Positions 21,056 through 33,086 of a stretch of DNA of 64,000 nt are shown piece by piece. The stretch is from Dipteris shenzhenensis (taxonomy: Eukaryota > Polypodiophyta > Polypodiopsida > Gleicheniales), in assembly GCA_047967505.1 (NCBI GenBank), contig CM106541.1. One strand, given 5' to 3'. Under the pieces are notes generated by a model. That model did no database searches. It had not been told where the DNA came from and was given only the letters and a program-made list of their open reading frames with translations. A program made the translations under genes and the position numbers. Position 1 is the stretch's first letter, and the number at the start of each line of letters is the position of its first letter.

Positions 21056-21662
21056 ATGTGGAAAAATGAGGCAAAGGGTTGTCGCACACAATTGAGAGTG
21101 TGTAATCGACCATACAAAGCATATCCTATGCATACAATACTTCACATGCATCTTAACCTAGATGGTATTGAATTGGGTGCAAACTGGCATGCCCATCCGA
21201 TAAGTACTTATTCGGATAACAAATGTAGGAGCATGTTTTTGATGGATGTGCATCACAGTGAGATAGAAACGTTGTTTAATGCGAGAAACGACCATGCAAA
21301 GCATATCAAATGGGCACAATACTTTGCAGCAACTCAAACTAGATGGTATTTACTTGCATGCAAAGTGGCGCACCCATCCCATAAGTACTTGTTCAGATAA
21401 CACACCTAGGAGCACGTTTTTTGACAGTTGTGCATAACATTAGGGGAAAAACAATATAGAATGCATGATCGACCATGCAAATCATAGATGATGGACAAAA
21501 TGATTTGCATGCATCTCAACCTAGGTGGTATTTACATGCTTGCAAAGTGGCACACCCATCTGATAAGTACTTATTGAAATAACACACCTAGGACCATGTT
21601 TTTATATGGTTGTGCATGACACTAAGCAAAAATGATGTTTAATTCTAGATCGACCATACAAA
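21056..21662. repeat. ~182-bp satellite array, right block
   Basis: Three more monomers start near 21056 (degenerate), 21236, 21415 and 21597. The array ends inside a monomer at ACCATACAAAGCA, where a Ty1/copia fragment begins. The 114-codon open frame at 21056-21400 spans almost two monomers and is a by-product of the repeat. Confidence 0.8.
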
Positions 21663-22960
21663 GCATCCTCATCCAGGATGCCCCCGCCCATGAGTCCTCC
21701 TCTCTAACTGCAGCAAAGGCATCAAATATCTGGCCACACTAGGAAGCTGCAATGGATGATGAGCTCATATCTATTCAAAAGAATCATACATGGGACCTTG
21801 CCACCTGGACGATGACCTATTGGCAACAAATGGGTCTATTGCATCAAATACGCTCTTGACAGATCCATTTCTAGATTCAAAGCACGACTTGTAGCCAAAG
21901 GCTACACATAGCAAGAGGGAATTGATTACAATGATACTTTCGCTCGTGTAGTCCGAATTGCATCAATTCAACTTCTCTTAGCATGGGGCACCCTGCACAA
22001 GCTCCACACCCACCAAATGGACGTCCAGACTGCCTACCTCCACGGCGACCTCCATGAAGAAATCTATCTCCAGCCTCCACCTGGCTTCCCTCAACCACCT
22101 GGCATGGTTTGTAAACTCCGCAAGGCTTATATGGACTCAAGCAAGCATCAAGGTCCTGGTACATGAAGATCGACAAATACTTCCTTGACCATGGTTTCTC
22201 TTGAAGCTATAGTGATCCAAGCCTCTACATGTGCACAGCTGCCTCCCTATTCCTTGTAGTAGCACTCTACGTGGACGAGCTCATTATCCTCTGCAACGAC
22301 TTACGACGCCTCGAATTATTCAAATTGAAACTCCAAAATTTCTTCTGCATGACTGATTCCGGATCCCTCCATTACTGCCTTGGCATTCAAATTCAGCACG
22401 ACCATAACACCGGGAGTCTCTATCTTCATCAACACAAATATATTCAAAATATGCTCAATCGCTATCACATGGTAGACTACATCCCAAGATCCCAACGTCA
22501 AGCTCACCCTCGCCCACAGTCAAGCTCCCACAAGATCCCAACGTCAAGATCACCCTCGCCCACAGTCCCACTGATGAAGACGAACGCAGGCTCATGGAAA
22601 CAGTTCCATATCGCAGCCTTGTTGGTTCACTAATGTACGCAATGGTGTGCACACGCCCAGATATTGCCAATGCCGTCACAAAACTTGCTCAGTTCATGAC
22701 CAATCCTGGCCGTCAACACTGGATTGCCGCAAAAAGAGTATTACGCTACTTGAAAGCTACATCCAATTTCGGCATTGCATATCACCAAGGTTCCTCCAAT
22801 CTCCTCGGTTATGCAGACTCTGACTGGGCTGGGGATCTAGATGATCGCAGATCCACAAGCGGATATGTCTATCTATTGGCCAGCGGAGCAGGAAATGTAG
22901 AACATGGTCTACCAGCGAGTAGGCCACCAGAGAGAGACATAGAGAGATGCTGAGAATCCA
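21663..22960 (+). pseudogene. Ty1/copia pol fragment (reverse transcriptase and RNase H), degenerate
   Basis: The sequence reads as copia reverse transcriptase in shifting frames: AAMDDELISIQKNHTWDLA, then QPPPGFPQPPGMV-like text near 22075-22105 and YGLKQASRSWYMKIDKYFL. VALYVDELIILCNDLRRLEL (about 22260-22320) is the catalytic YVDD region, with the second Asp changed to Glu. RNase H follows with VPYRSLVGSLMYAMVCTRPD and GYADSDWAGDLDDRRSTSGY. A 46-bp tandem duplication (copies starting at 22487 and 22533) shifts the frame between the two domains. Gag, protease, integrase and LTRs are not seen. The fragment breaks off after the RNase H active-site region, where TGGTCTACCAGCGAG is present and recurs at about 23081. 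Confidence 0.9.
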
Positions 22961-25900
22961 GAGACCTTTATATTCTAAGCTCAAGGGAGGTGTGTAGGAA
23001 GGCGGAGGGCTTAAGGCGTGTAAAGTAAGGGGACTGGTCTGAAAGAGGGTTCAGGTCGTCGTGGCAAATTGGAAGATGGTCTACCAGCGAGAAAGACAGA
23101 GAGAGGGAGATATGCCGATCCACAAGGAACTTTTGACTAATGTCTATATAGGAATTTGGTGTTGAACTAGGAAAGTTGAGCATATTTCCTAGGTAAAAAG
23201 ATGGATTTTCTCCTCTTAATCTAGGAAATTCTTTTTCCTATATAGACAACCAATGCTATCTAGGAAATTTGACTTGTAATATGGAGAATCAACTTGGATT
23301 CTATGTCTTCTATCTAGGAAATGATGTCTTTTTTTCATAGCAAATTATATTTCCTATATAGATCAGTCAATGCTATCTAGGAAATGTGACATCCTATATG
23401 GAGACTCAAATGAATTTTCTATTTTCTATATAGGAAATATGGTTTCTTCTAGGAAATATGTAATTTAATATGAAAAATTAAGTGTTTTCTATATTGGAAA
23501 TTAGAAAGAATGTATCTTTTGTATATGGTGATTGCAATTAACTACATAGGAGGAGTTTTTTGTATACTAAGCAAGAATGTTAAATATTCCATATATAAAA
23601 ATATTTTTATATAAAAATGAGCATATACTTAACAAGTGTGTATCATTGTAATTTTAATAAGATATATGTTGTAGGCTAATTATATTTTCTATAATATTAG
23701 AACATTATATTTCTTCTATATGTAGTCCAAATAAAAGTGACAATGAGAAGTACATGCGCTTATTTTTCTTCCAAAGAATTTCATGAGAATTTGAAATGAA
23801 GGTCTCTCCATTTTGTAAGTGAAAAATATAATAAAATCTAAATTGTCGAACACATAGACAATTATAATATGCTATGTAATTCCAAATTAATGTTCTAATT
23901 AGAAGTATATGCACAATGTTAAGTTCACAAATCACAATTTTGTCTCACGTTTTCTAGGGTAAAAGTATATCTCAAGGGAAATTTTTACCAATACAGGGTA
24001 AATAATTCCTTGAGCCTTGAAATACAAAATGTGTGATATCAAATGTATTGTTTTGGTATAAAAATCAACTATCTCATGCTCCCAATAATAAAATTATAAC
24101 TCAAAATAAATGCTCTCTAACATAAGATAAATATTGTTTACCAATAAATATATGAAGTTTATTAAATTAATTACGAATGAGATGTTGATTTCCTGTAGTG
24201 CACATCTTTTCACTTAGGTATGCAAAGCTATTATGTTGTCATGCCAACTACATTTGTATTTTGGTACTTTGAACATCTATGTACATTTGTGAATACGTCC
24301 AAAATAAACCGCTATATTGAGTGACTTGTTGACCATATAAAAGTCTTTCATCTAATATGAACATAATCTTCTTCCCTCCCATTGTGTTGTTCCCTTACAT
24401 TCTTGTATTCAGCTCATACACATTATACATTTTGGAGTATTATGTTGTGATGCTAATGCATCATCACTCCATTAACTTTTTGATGCCCTTTATCCAAATA
24501 CATTTAAAAATAAATCCAAAAAGACCTGTGCATTTCTTGCTATATTATCAATCCAAAAGGAAACCATCTAGACTGACATAAGGTGCTTCAGTCCCATTTT
24601 CCCTCTACATCTTTGTATTCTACTCATATACATTCTACTTTTGTAGCGCAAGAATGGTAGAATGTCCAACAATGGTAAAATACCTCTACTAAACACACAT
24701 AGTTTTCATAAAAAGATGATGGTTGAAGAAAGTATATATGATTTGAAGAAACAACTATTGGAAATGTCAAATAAGAACTAAAAACATGCTTTAGGTGATG
24801 TAATAGTAACAATAAATGTTACCACATGCAATTGGCACAAGATAAATCTATCAAGACAATAGAAATGCATTCTTAGATATGCATTGTTTAAATTTGAACT
24901 ACCAAAGGGAAAGTATTCCCATTGGCATCATGATATGATCATTTACCATTCTTGGAGTGCACATATATTATTTTTCAAAGACCAAAGAAACTGTACTATA
25001 TGCTCATTCTTATAACTCAAGAGCACACTGAAGGATGTATATCTTAATGCAGCTCTCATCTATAAAGATTAAATTATAATCTTTTGCTTCTCTATTATGC
25101 CTATGTCTATATTGTATGCCTATCTATGCTAGTATATGATTTATGTTTTATATAAATGCTTTAAGTTGTATGTTAGTATGTTATGCTTTATGCATTATGC
25201 GAATGCCTATGTTTCTATCAAATAATGAAACTAATTTCCTAGAAGAAATCTAAGGAGGAGCAAGAAGAAGGAGTTGCTCAATGGTGATTTTTGGTTGCAC
25301 TTCTTCACATGACCCAAAAGAACAAATTCCTTTTGATGAAATGGTGTTTTGATATGCATCGTTTATGATAGGGTGTAGTTCTAATAGAATTGGGATTCAA
25401 AGTGGTTGAAAGGATAGGGCCACCACTCAAGCTTATGGTCCCTAAGTATTACTTTTCGTTTGTATTCCCTAAGCTTAGCTTTAGGACTTTTCAAGTATGC
25501 TCAATGCATGGCCATGATATCAACAAATGCTTCTACAACATGAGAGTAATGCAACCTTGAACTAATAGTTTTAACAACCTCAAGTCCTATCATGGAACAT
25601 AAATTGCCAATTGACATAAGGAAATCAAACCATTGCAAAATTGCCAATGAGATTTCATTATTAGAGGTCTTACATATGTGTTAAGCTGATGGATGAAGAT
25701 GAATATGTCCCATAAGGAAGGATGTCCCAAGGCAACAATGATCTCTCAAGGGCAACCAAATTTTCATAGGGAGTAGAGCAAGGGGAGGAATGGAGGATGG
25801 AGAGAAGACAGAGGATGGAGGATGGCTCCATTGGATTGATAAAGCATGACATGCTTATGCATAGTTAAAATTTTGCATTTTTATTCCCATTTAAAATGTC

Positions 25901-26080
25901 CCGAAATGTGTCGAAGCTTTTGTTTAAGGGTTAAAGGGGAAGGCTTAAAGGGGTAAAGGGGAAGGGTTTGTTTAATGGTACTTGGGTTAAAGCGTTTAGA
26001 TAAATGGTGCTTGGGTTAAAGGGGAAGGCGCCAAAGTTGCATTTTGGGGGAAAAAATCCCCCCAAAATCTAATCCGCTTC
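22961..26080. other. Long AT-rich non-coding stretch with TCTAGGAAAT repeats
   Basis: From about 23140 to 23480 the phrases CTATATAGG, CAATGCTATCTAGGAAAT and TTTCCTATATAGA recur about every 85-90 bp in both orientations. This is probably an old foldback or MITE remnant related to the element at 30882-31300, which shares TATATAGGAAA. Beyond 23500 the DNA is AT-rich with short open frames only. No protein family, RNA gene or clear repeat is recognised. A weakly GC-enriched, purine-rich patch lies at 25720-25830. Confidence 0.5.
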
Positions 26081-27143
26081 CTTCAAATGGCCCCTCGACA
26101 GAATAGAGCACGCCAAATTCGTACGCATCTTGCTTTGTACCTATTTGTACTTGTAGCCTGCACCTTGCTTTCTATCTGTTTACAGTGATCTGGTCCTTGT
26201 ACATCAGCAGCCCGCGATCGATCGCTGATCCTGCTGCAAGTGCTACAACATATCAGCAGCTAGCTCGCGGTATATATATTAATAAATCTGCATCACGACA
26301 CGCCCAGTAGCTCTGAATTTCGATTATCTGGTGATCATTTTTCATCAGGTCAGCTAGCAGCTGTACTATGCCACGCCCTAGGCCCGTTCCATTCGCCCTA
26401 CAGCTGCATGCAATAAAAGGGTCGTCTGTACATGTGTACTAGCTGCGCAGTAAAATATAGTTCAAAGTAGCTCGAGAGCCCATTGCCCATGACTCTGTGA
26501 CCAACTGCAGCTCCCAAGAGGATTGCAACAAGAGTACTTGGAGGATCGAGCTCGAGGCATTAGGGTACATTCATAGTTCAACTCCCAACAGGTCGATTGC
26601 GATGCGGTCATCTCACCTTGGGCAGCAATTTCTAGGTACTAATTCGATCCACTTACCAAGGAATGTTCCAGCACTAACCCCCATTTTCTCTTCATGCAAC
26701 AAATCATGTCAAAGATGTTGCTGTAAATTTGTATATGCCTACGCATGTTTTTCCTATGTTTATGCTTCTATATTTGTATAATATGCTTGTACATTTTTAT
26801 TCTTCTATATTTATATGCCTACTTTATGCTTTATGCCTATTTGCCTATGCTTCTATATGTCTATATGCTTTATGTGAATGCTTATTTGCCTATGCTTCTA
26901 TATGCTTCTATATCTTTGCTTTATGTTTCTATATTTCTATAGGCTTCTATATATTTATGTTTCTATTTAATGAATGCCATTGCGTGCCTTACTTTATGCT
27001 TCATGTTTATGCCTTATGCTTCTATGCGTGCCTATGCCTATACTTCTACACTTGCCTATGCTAGCCTATGTTCCTATATGCGCTAGTCTATTTGATACTA
27101 ACAATAACTATACTCTTTTATGCTTATGTTGTGCATGATCAAG
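26081..27143. other. GC-richer island and pyrimidine-rich low-complexity tract upstream of the next gene
   Basis: Bases 26081-26720 are GC-richer, with clusters of GATCGATCG, AGCTAGC and CAGCTG words, and include GCGGTATATATATTAATAAA near 26264. They could be promoter or leader of the gene at 27144, but nothing proves this. From about 26730 to 27115 the sequence is a degenerate TATGCCTATGCTTCTATA repeat. It yields Tyr/Phe/Cys-rich frames on the plus strand (26729-27064, 26745-26942) that are not credible proteins. The open frame 26497-26781 matches nothing I know. Confidence 0.4.
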
Positions 27144-30100
27144 ATGGCTAGCAACAACATGGACATGGCGGTGCTACTAAAGAAAATGATGAGTGAAGAT
27201 GCAAGTTTCCTTGGACTCATGGATTCCATGGTTAGTTCAATTAAAGGTATGTCATTTTTTTGTTGGATTTATGTTATACATTTGAAGAAAGAAGGGGTTG
27301 AACATATAGAGAAGGTGCTGTGTGGTTGATGAATGCATGGCATGTATTCACTGCATTTAAAGAAAGAACGAGCTAATTTTGTAAGCATGTATGTTATGCA
27401 TTTGGAGAAAAAAGGTGGCTGAATTTATAGCATGTATGTTTTTGCCTTTGGATGTAAGGGAGGGGGTTGAATATATGGGAGAAGGGGGCTGAATATATGG
27501 AAGAAGGAGGCTGAATTTACGGCATGTATGTTTATGCTTTTGGATGTAAGGGAGGGGGCTGAATTTATGCATTTGGATTTAAGGGAGAAGCTGGCTGAAT
27601 TTACACATTTGGCTTTAAGGGAGAAGGCTGAATTTTCGGGTGAACAGAACTGTTTTATGAATTTATGGGCTATATTCATTGCATTTAGAGAAAGAAAGGA
27701 CTGATTTGTAAGCATGTATGTTATGCACTTGGAGAATCTAGGTGGCTGAATTTATATCATGTATGTTTTTGCCTTTGGATGTAAGGGAGGGGGCTGAATG
27801 TATGGGAGCAAGAGGCTGAATTTATGGCATGTATGTTTATGCATTTGGATGTAAGGGAGGGTGCTGAATTTATGGGAGAAGGGGGTTTAATTTATGGCAT
27901 GTGTGTAGATCCATTTGGAGAATGCATGTGGTAGACTTTATGGCACGTATGTTATGCACTTAGAGAAAGAAGGTGGCTAAATTTCTAGCATTTATGTTTT
28001 TGCATTTGGATGTAAGAGGGGGGGCTGAATTTAGGGCATGTATGTTTTTGCATTTAGATATGAGAGAGGGGGATGAATATATGGCATGTATGTTTTTTAT
28101 ATAGGGAAAACGCCTATGGGAGATGAATTAAAGGATGTTTCCTTCAAAGAGAACAAGGAGCGTCTCTCTTTGCAAGATAAATCTCAAGTTTCTATTCCTC
28201 CAATCTTAGGGGCAAGTTTTACACCTACATATGACGAGGTGTTTAAACCACCCAAAATGAATAGTAGGGATAAGAACAAGCTATATGGGAAAGAGCTCCT
28301 AGAAAAGTGCTTTAGAGACCAACATTCTCTATTGTTAAAAAACTACCATCGTGTATGAAGGTGGTTCGAGGGAATAGAGACTGTTATAGATCTACGGCAT
28401 GAAAAGGAAGAACAACAGCGTATTAAAGACATCATCCATGAGCGTCATCATGAGATAGTGCCTCTAAAAACTAGTGGAGTTGAATATAGCTTGAGAGAGG
28501 AAGATATATACAGATGGTGGATCTCCTCAAAGCAGTCTAGTAGGAAATACTCGAAGAAGAGAACCCTTGTAAATAATGTGAGTTGGCCTTTCAATTATGT
28601 GATATTTTATAAAACTATATATTTGTAATATAGATATGATCTAGTCAATGTATTCTATTGCATTTCAAAGGACGAAATGAGTAAAGTTCAGAGAAATTTG
28701 GAGCTTGAAGCAACTAGTCCTTGTATTGACAAGTCTCCACATAATTCAATTTCAAAGAAGGTATGTTCAATACATTTAATGGTTCTCTAGCATGAAGTAA
28801 AAATTTTTATTTATTTGCATAATTTGTGCCACTTCTTACTTGGATTATTTAACTCTTTCGCAGTCTATTGGAGATTCTATTTCTATTAGAGAAGAATTTC
28901 ATGAACAAGGATATTCAACATCTGAGGTTGTTGACGCATTTGAAAGATATGTTTTTTCAAGAAAAATTAAGAATATCGTATACCAATTGAACTAAGTTCT
29001 CATTCCTTTGGATTTCAAAATGATATATAAGTGTTTAATAAAAGTTTGTATGTCTACTTGAAACTTTTTAGAGATATATGAAGCCTCAAGCAACTACTCC
29101 TTGTATTGACGAGTCTCCATGTAATCCAATTTCAGAGAAGGTATGTTTATATTAATACCTTGAATGGTTCTCTACTTTTAGTAAAAAATTATACTTTTTT
29201 GTGTAAATTATGTGACATCTTACTTGGATTATTTAATTCATTGGCAGTCTATTGGAAATTTAGTTTCTATTAGAGGAGAATTTTATGGACAAGGATGTCC
29301 AACATCTGAGGTTGTTGAAACATTTCCAATAAAAGATATGTTTTTAATTTTATAAAGAGTATAAAATGTTTTCTTTAATAAAATCATATGTTCTTTTGTG
29401 TAGATAGATAAGTTCATGGCGAAGAGATCCGAAGGGTTTGAGTATTATCACTCTAATCAAGTGTGTAAGTTTCAATCATGAGTTGTATTCTATTTTGAAA
29501 AAGTATTATTAACCATTGAGTTATTCACAATTCATCTATCTTGAATATTTTATATCAGGATTCTTATGGTGAAGCGAATTCTCATATGAATGAGATGACA
29601 TTTTCTAAGATGCTTCATGGTGACATCACTACAAATGAAGATAAGGTACGAATTGCCTTTATCTTTTAGATATGGTTATGATTGAAGCTATTTTCTTTGA
29701 TTCAATTGTGATCAGCATCTTCTTTTTAGACAAGTTTTAATTTAATTTTGTCATATTTTTAGGATCCAATATCAAATGTGATTGATTCTACGAATGAAAT
29801 GTCTAGAAAAAGTGAACGAAAGAGAAAGGTAAAAGTTTTCGTTTATGCAATACCCTTTAAAAGTAAAGCAAGTACTTTGTATGCTTGTATTCTTTACATA
29901 ATTCTATCCAATGGCATTAACACTACTTGTTGTTTACCATTTATAGGTGAGTGAAAAAATGAGAGATCACTTAGAATAGAAGACCGTGCAAAGAAGTGAT
30001 AAATCCCAAGGAAAGAGATGCAAGGTATTCTTATATTTAGAATTTATTTTCTATGATTTGAAGTCTTTATACCTTGATTTTAATCTCAATTTTTTATTCG

Positions 30101-30541
30101 AATTAGAACTTAAAAGATATTCAAGGTACAGAGATGGAGGTGACTATGATTTCAAGCGAGTATAAAAGAGTATGTAACAGCCTTTTACAATAGGCTTGAT
30201 TATTTAAATCATTTGCTTCGAATTTGTTAATATATTGTCACTTGTTATGCCCTGAGGTGGATGACATTTCAGAACAAAATATGGAGACGATACTTTTAAA
30301 ATACATGGGAGTCCACACAATTCATGATATGTACTTTTCCTTAAAAAGTACATATGTGAAGCTTAAAAAGATGGAGAGTAGCTTCAAACAATACTCTACA
30401 GACATCAAGAAACCAGCCAATAACATTATGATATGGGACATTGTGCATTGGCTTATTGAAAGTCAAAAACTTAGATTCATGGAAAAATCTGATGTGCTTA
30501 GTTTAGAAGATATAGAGATTTTGATATTACATTTACCTTGA
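27144..30541 (+). CDS. Unrecognised multi-exon plant gene, possibly decayed
   Basis: Eleven exons fit GT-AG introns. These are 27144-27246, 28105-28577, 28671-28760, 28864 to about 28950, about 29073-29139, about 29248-29330, 29404-29460, 29559-29645, 29763-29828, 29947-30024 with 30107-30169, and 30257-30541. All internal junctions after exon 2 are in phase 0, and exon 1 joins exon 2 in phase 1. The start MASNNMDMAVLLKKM and the C-terminal part (ETILLKYMGVHTIHDMYFSL, KKMESSFKQYSTDIKK) are helical and Lys/Glu-rich. I recognise no domain. Exons 3-4 and 5-6 are a tandem duplication (SIGDSISIREEFHEQG against SIGNLVSIRGEFYGQG). In-frame TGA at 28357 and TAG at about 29977, plus ATATGT where a GTATGT donor is expected after both duplicated exons, suggest recent inactivation. 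Intron 1 holds a tandem array. Confidence 0.55.
27280..28095. repeat. Degenerate tandem repeat in intron 1 of the multi-exon gene
   Basis: Repeated phrases are GGCTGAATTTATGGCATGTATGTT, ATGCATTTGGATGTAAGGGAGGGGG and ATGGGAGAAGGGGGCTGAA. They recur every 50-90 bp about a dozen times, with variable unit length. The intron is otherwise bounded by AAAGGTATGT at 27246 and ATATAG before 28105. Minus-strand frames at 27357-27715 are shadows of the repetition. Confidence 0.7.
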
Positions 30542-30881
30542 TTCAAATAAGTCTTCAAAGATGTTATGTAGAGCTCTTTTAGCTCTCTTTGGTTGTCTTA
30601 TATTTCTTATAGTAGAAGTTTTTTGCTTTTTCTTTTGAATATTGTAATAACGACTGGACTTTTTACCTTCTTATTATTTGTAGAAATATTAAAGAGAACT
30701 CCATAATCTTTTTGATGGTTTTGTTGATTCTTAGTCTAGATAATGTGAGTTAAGGTAATTATAATAACAATTGCTTATTGCTCTAGGTACTTTAAAAGTT
30801 CAAATTGCTACATATAAAAATGTGAAACATGAGTGCTTCATTTCTTAAATGATATAACTTAGACAAAATCACTTATTTTGG
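30542..30881. other. 3' flank of the multi-exon gene
   Basis: AT-rich, with no open frame of note. It probably holds the gene's 3' UTR, but I see no clear polyadenylation signal. Confidence 0.3.
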
Positions 30882-31300
30882 GTTCTCTCTATATAGGAAA
30901 ATAGAAGATTCTGAATATTGTTTACTAGTTCATAACCAAGAAGTTTGCAAACTATGAAAAATGGGGCATTTCCTAGTTTGTCTTACAAAGAAAAGAGGAT
31001 TCTCTATATCATTTACTAGACTATAACTAGGAAGTGTGCAAACTAGGGAAAATGGAACATTTTCTAGTTAGAGTATGTTGGGAATTACTAATGACTTTCA
31101 CTATCTAAGAAAATTTTCCTATATGGTGAAATTCTCTAATGATTCCCTCCATTGACTTGCATAGGGAATTTTTTGATTGATTCCCTAGATAAGGTAACGA
31201 GGAAGTGTTCCATTTTCTCTAGTTTGCACACTTACTAGTTATGTTCATTTCAAACTAGTAAATGATATAGAGAATCCTCTTCTTTTTCTATAGAGAGAAC
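30882..31300. mobile_element. MITE-like foldback element (~419 bp)
   Basis: The ends are inverted: GTTCTCTCTATATAGG at 30882 and its complement ending AGAGAGAAC at 31300. Inside, about 30993-31062 pairs imperfectly with about 31203-31291 over some 75 bases (AGAGGATTCTCTATATCATT, AAGTGTGCAAACTAG, AAAATGGAACA). A second direct copy of the left arm spans about 30890-30975. No coding sequence is present. I do not see a clear target duplication, so the exact ends are uncertain. Confidence 0.55.
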
Positions 31301-32052
31301 GTCTCAAAGTTCCTTGTGCGAGAGTCTATATACTTTCTTCATATTCTAAGTTCCTTCTTACGTACCCAAAAAATTTACGTCGTTTCCTACACAATACGAC
31401 TGCGCGTCCCGCACATACGTATACTTGGGGCTAAATTATGCCCATACTCTCAGCACGTGCCGCTCGCTCCCTCTCTCCTAAGAACAACCTTGCAACTCAA
31501 CCGGTTTTTCATGCATGTCGATTACTATTATTTACAAATTGCCGTGATCCCAATGGCCGGTTTTTCTAAGGACGCAGAGAAACCTTAGCAGTTCTCTCCG
31601 GATTTTGGCGGTGCGAAAGAGACTAAGGGATCGTTTTCTTCTAGCACTGGAACTTGGAAGCTTGCACTGGAGTCTTGGCACGCGCACAGTAGCGCACGCT
31701 CATCACACAGAAACTATCTATAAACTATCTTACCAAAACATGGTAGACGCGATTCACGCAGGACTCAATAAACAGAAGGTTTTGGCGTCGAGTTCTGGAC
31801 GTGCGGCTGACTCTTGATGAACGGTGAAAACGGGCTGCGTTGTATGTAGGCTGTAGCGATGGGATGATAAGCACGTTGGAACTGGCCTGGGTCCTGGGGG
31901 GGGGTGACTGGCAGCCGGCAAAGTAGAGGCTAGGGCTACATCAGCACTGTATCGTGCCCTCGACACGCCTGCCTCTCCTCTTCCCTGCTCTCCCAGCGCC
32001 CCACGCAAACTCCCGACAGCTACAGCGCCCAAAAAGCTCCCCCTGCGCTCAC
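31301..32052. other. Upstream region and leader of the VIT relic
   Basis: A GC-richer segment contains TCTATATAC near 31325, a G-run at about 31900, and a CT-rich leader (CCTGCCTCTCCTCTTCCCTGC, about 31970) just before ATG 32053. This fits a host-gene promoter and 5' UTR. The open frames 31316-31588 and 31605-31817 show no family. Confidence 0.4.
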
Positions 32053-33086
32053 ATGGCTGCCCTGTCTTCCCTTCACTCCATCCACTCCCATGATCCTCCT
32101 CCTCCCTCCGTCGCCGTGGCTCCCCTTGCAGTTGCCCAGCCTCCAGCTGCCCAGTCAGAGACCCACTCCAACTCCAATGCCCTCGTCCGGGATATCATCA
32201 TTGGCATGTTTGATGGCCTCACGGTATTTGGCTGTTTAGGAGTACTATCAAACTATTGTTAAGGAGACTTACTTTCCTCTTTTCAAAAATGACAGGTATT
32301 TGGCTGCACAGAGTGACACGGACCATTATAATCGGGAAGAGCAACGAGAAAAGAATGAAATCGTAGACATGCCTGAGAAAGGTTTGCATTTCCCCATGGT
32401 GTTCGACACCCGTCGAATGTAAATAACGCGTGACTTGTCGCCTACATCTCCTATCTCCTATTGATGTTATTACAGCAATTTCGATTAAAGTTGGCATATG
32501 TAGAGACGGATGAAGTAGCCGAGATCCTTTCTAAATTCGGGCTGAAACCTGCGGAATACAGCCCAGTTGTGGAAGCTTTGCGTCGGCGGCCAGACGATAT
32601 GCTGGATTTCATGATGAGCTTAGTCTGTTCGTGCATTTTCATATATATATTTACACTAAAGCCTAGCTGATTTACAATTCGTGTTTCTTGCTTTCTATGA
32701 TCTATTCACATGCAATTTACAATTCTTGTTTATTGCGGTGCTGTATGTGTTGACAGGTTCGAGCTGGGACTCGAGAAGCCTGATCCGGGACGAGCCTTGA
32801 AGAGTGCTGTAACCATAGCGTTGTCTTACATCGTAGGGGGTCTGATTCCGCTCATCCCGTACATGGCCATATCTCATGTGAGAGAAGCCTTGTTCTTGTC
32901 CATAGGAGTCACAGTATTTGCTTTGTTCATTTTCGGATTGCTCAAGGGGTATTTCACAGGAGCAGAGCCGTTGAAGAGTGCTGTGCAGACTGTGGTAATG
33001 GGGCAATAGCTTCAGCTGCCGCCTTCGGCCTTGCTCGGGCTCTCACTACGATGCATGCGCGCAAAGCGCTAACGATAGGACTTTAG
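32053..33086 (+). pseudogene. VIT: Vacuolar iron transporter (VIT/CCC1 family) relic
   Basis: This family moves Fe2+ and Mn2+ into the vacuole in exchange for protons. Exon 1 (ATG 32053) encodes a Ser/Pro-rich N-terminus and RDIIIGMFDGLT, the start of membrane segment 1. A later exon (32296-32381) gives YLAAQSDTDHYNREEQREK and NEIVDMPEK. Exon 32476 to about 32621 gives VAEILSKFGLKPAEYSPVVE and RRRPDDMLDFMM. Exon 32757-33086 gives FELGLEKPDPGRALKSAVTI and three further membrane segments. Lost are about 38 residues covering the rest of segment 1 and most of segment 2, including metal-site acidic residues of the family. GGTATTTGGCTG occurs at both sides of the gap (about 32223 and 32295). The donor after DFMM reads CT instead of GT, and one G is missing near 33003, shifting the C-terminus. 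It is not functional. Confidence 0.9.

Noticed and set aside
26729-27064. 111-codon Tyr/Phe/Cys-rich frame as a membrane protein
   Set aside because: It is a translation of a degenerate TATGCCTATGCTTCTATA repeat. Overlapping frames have the same bias.
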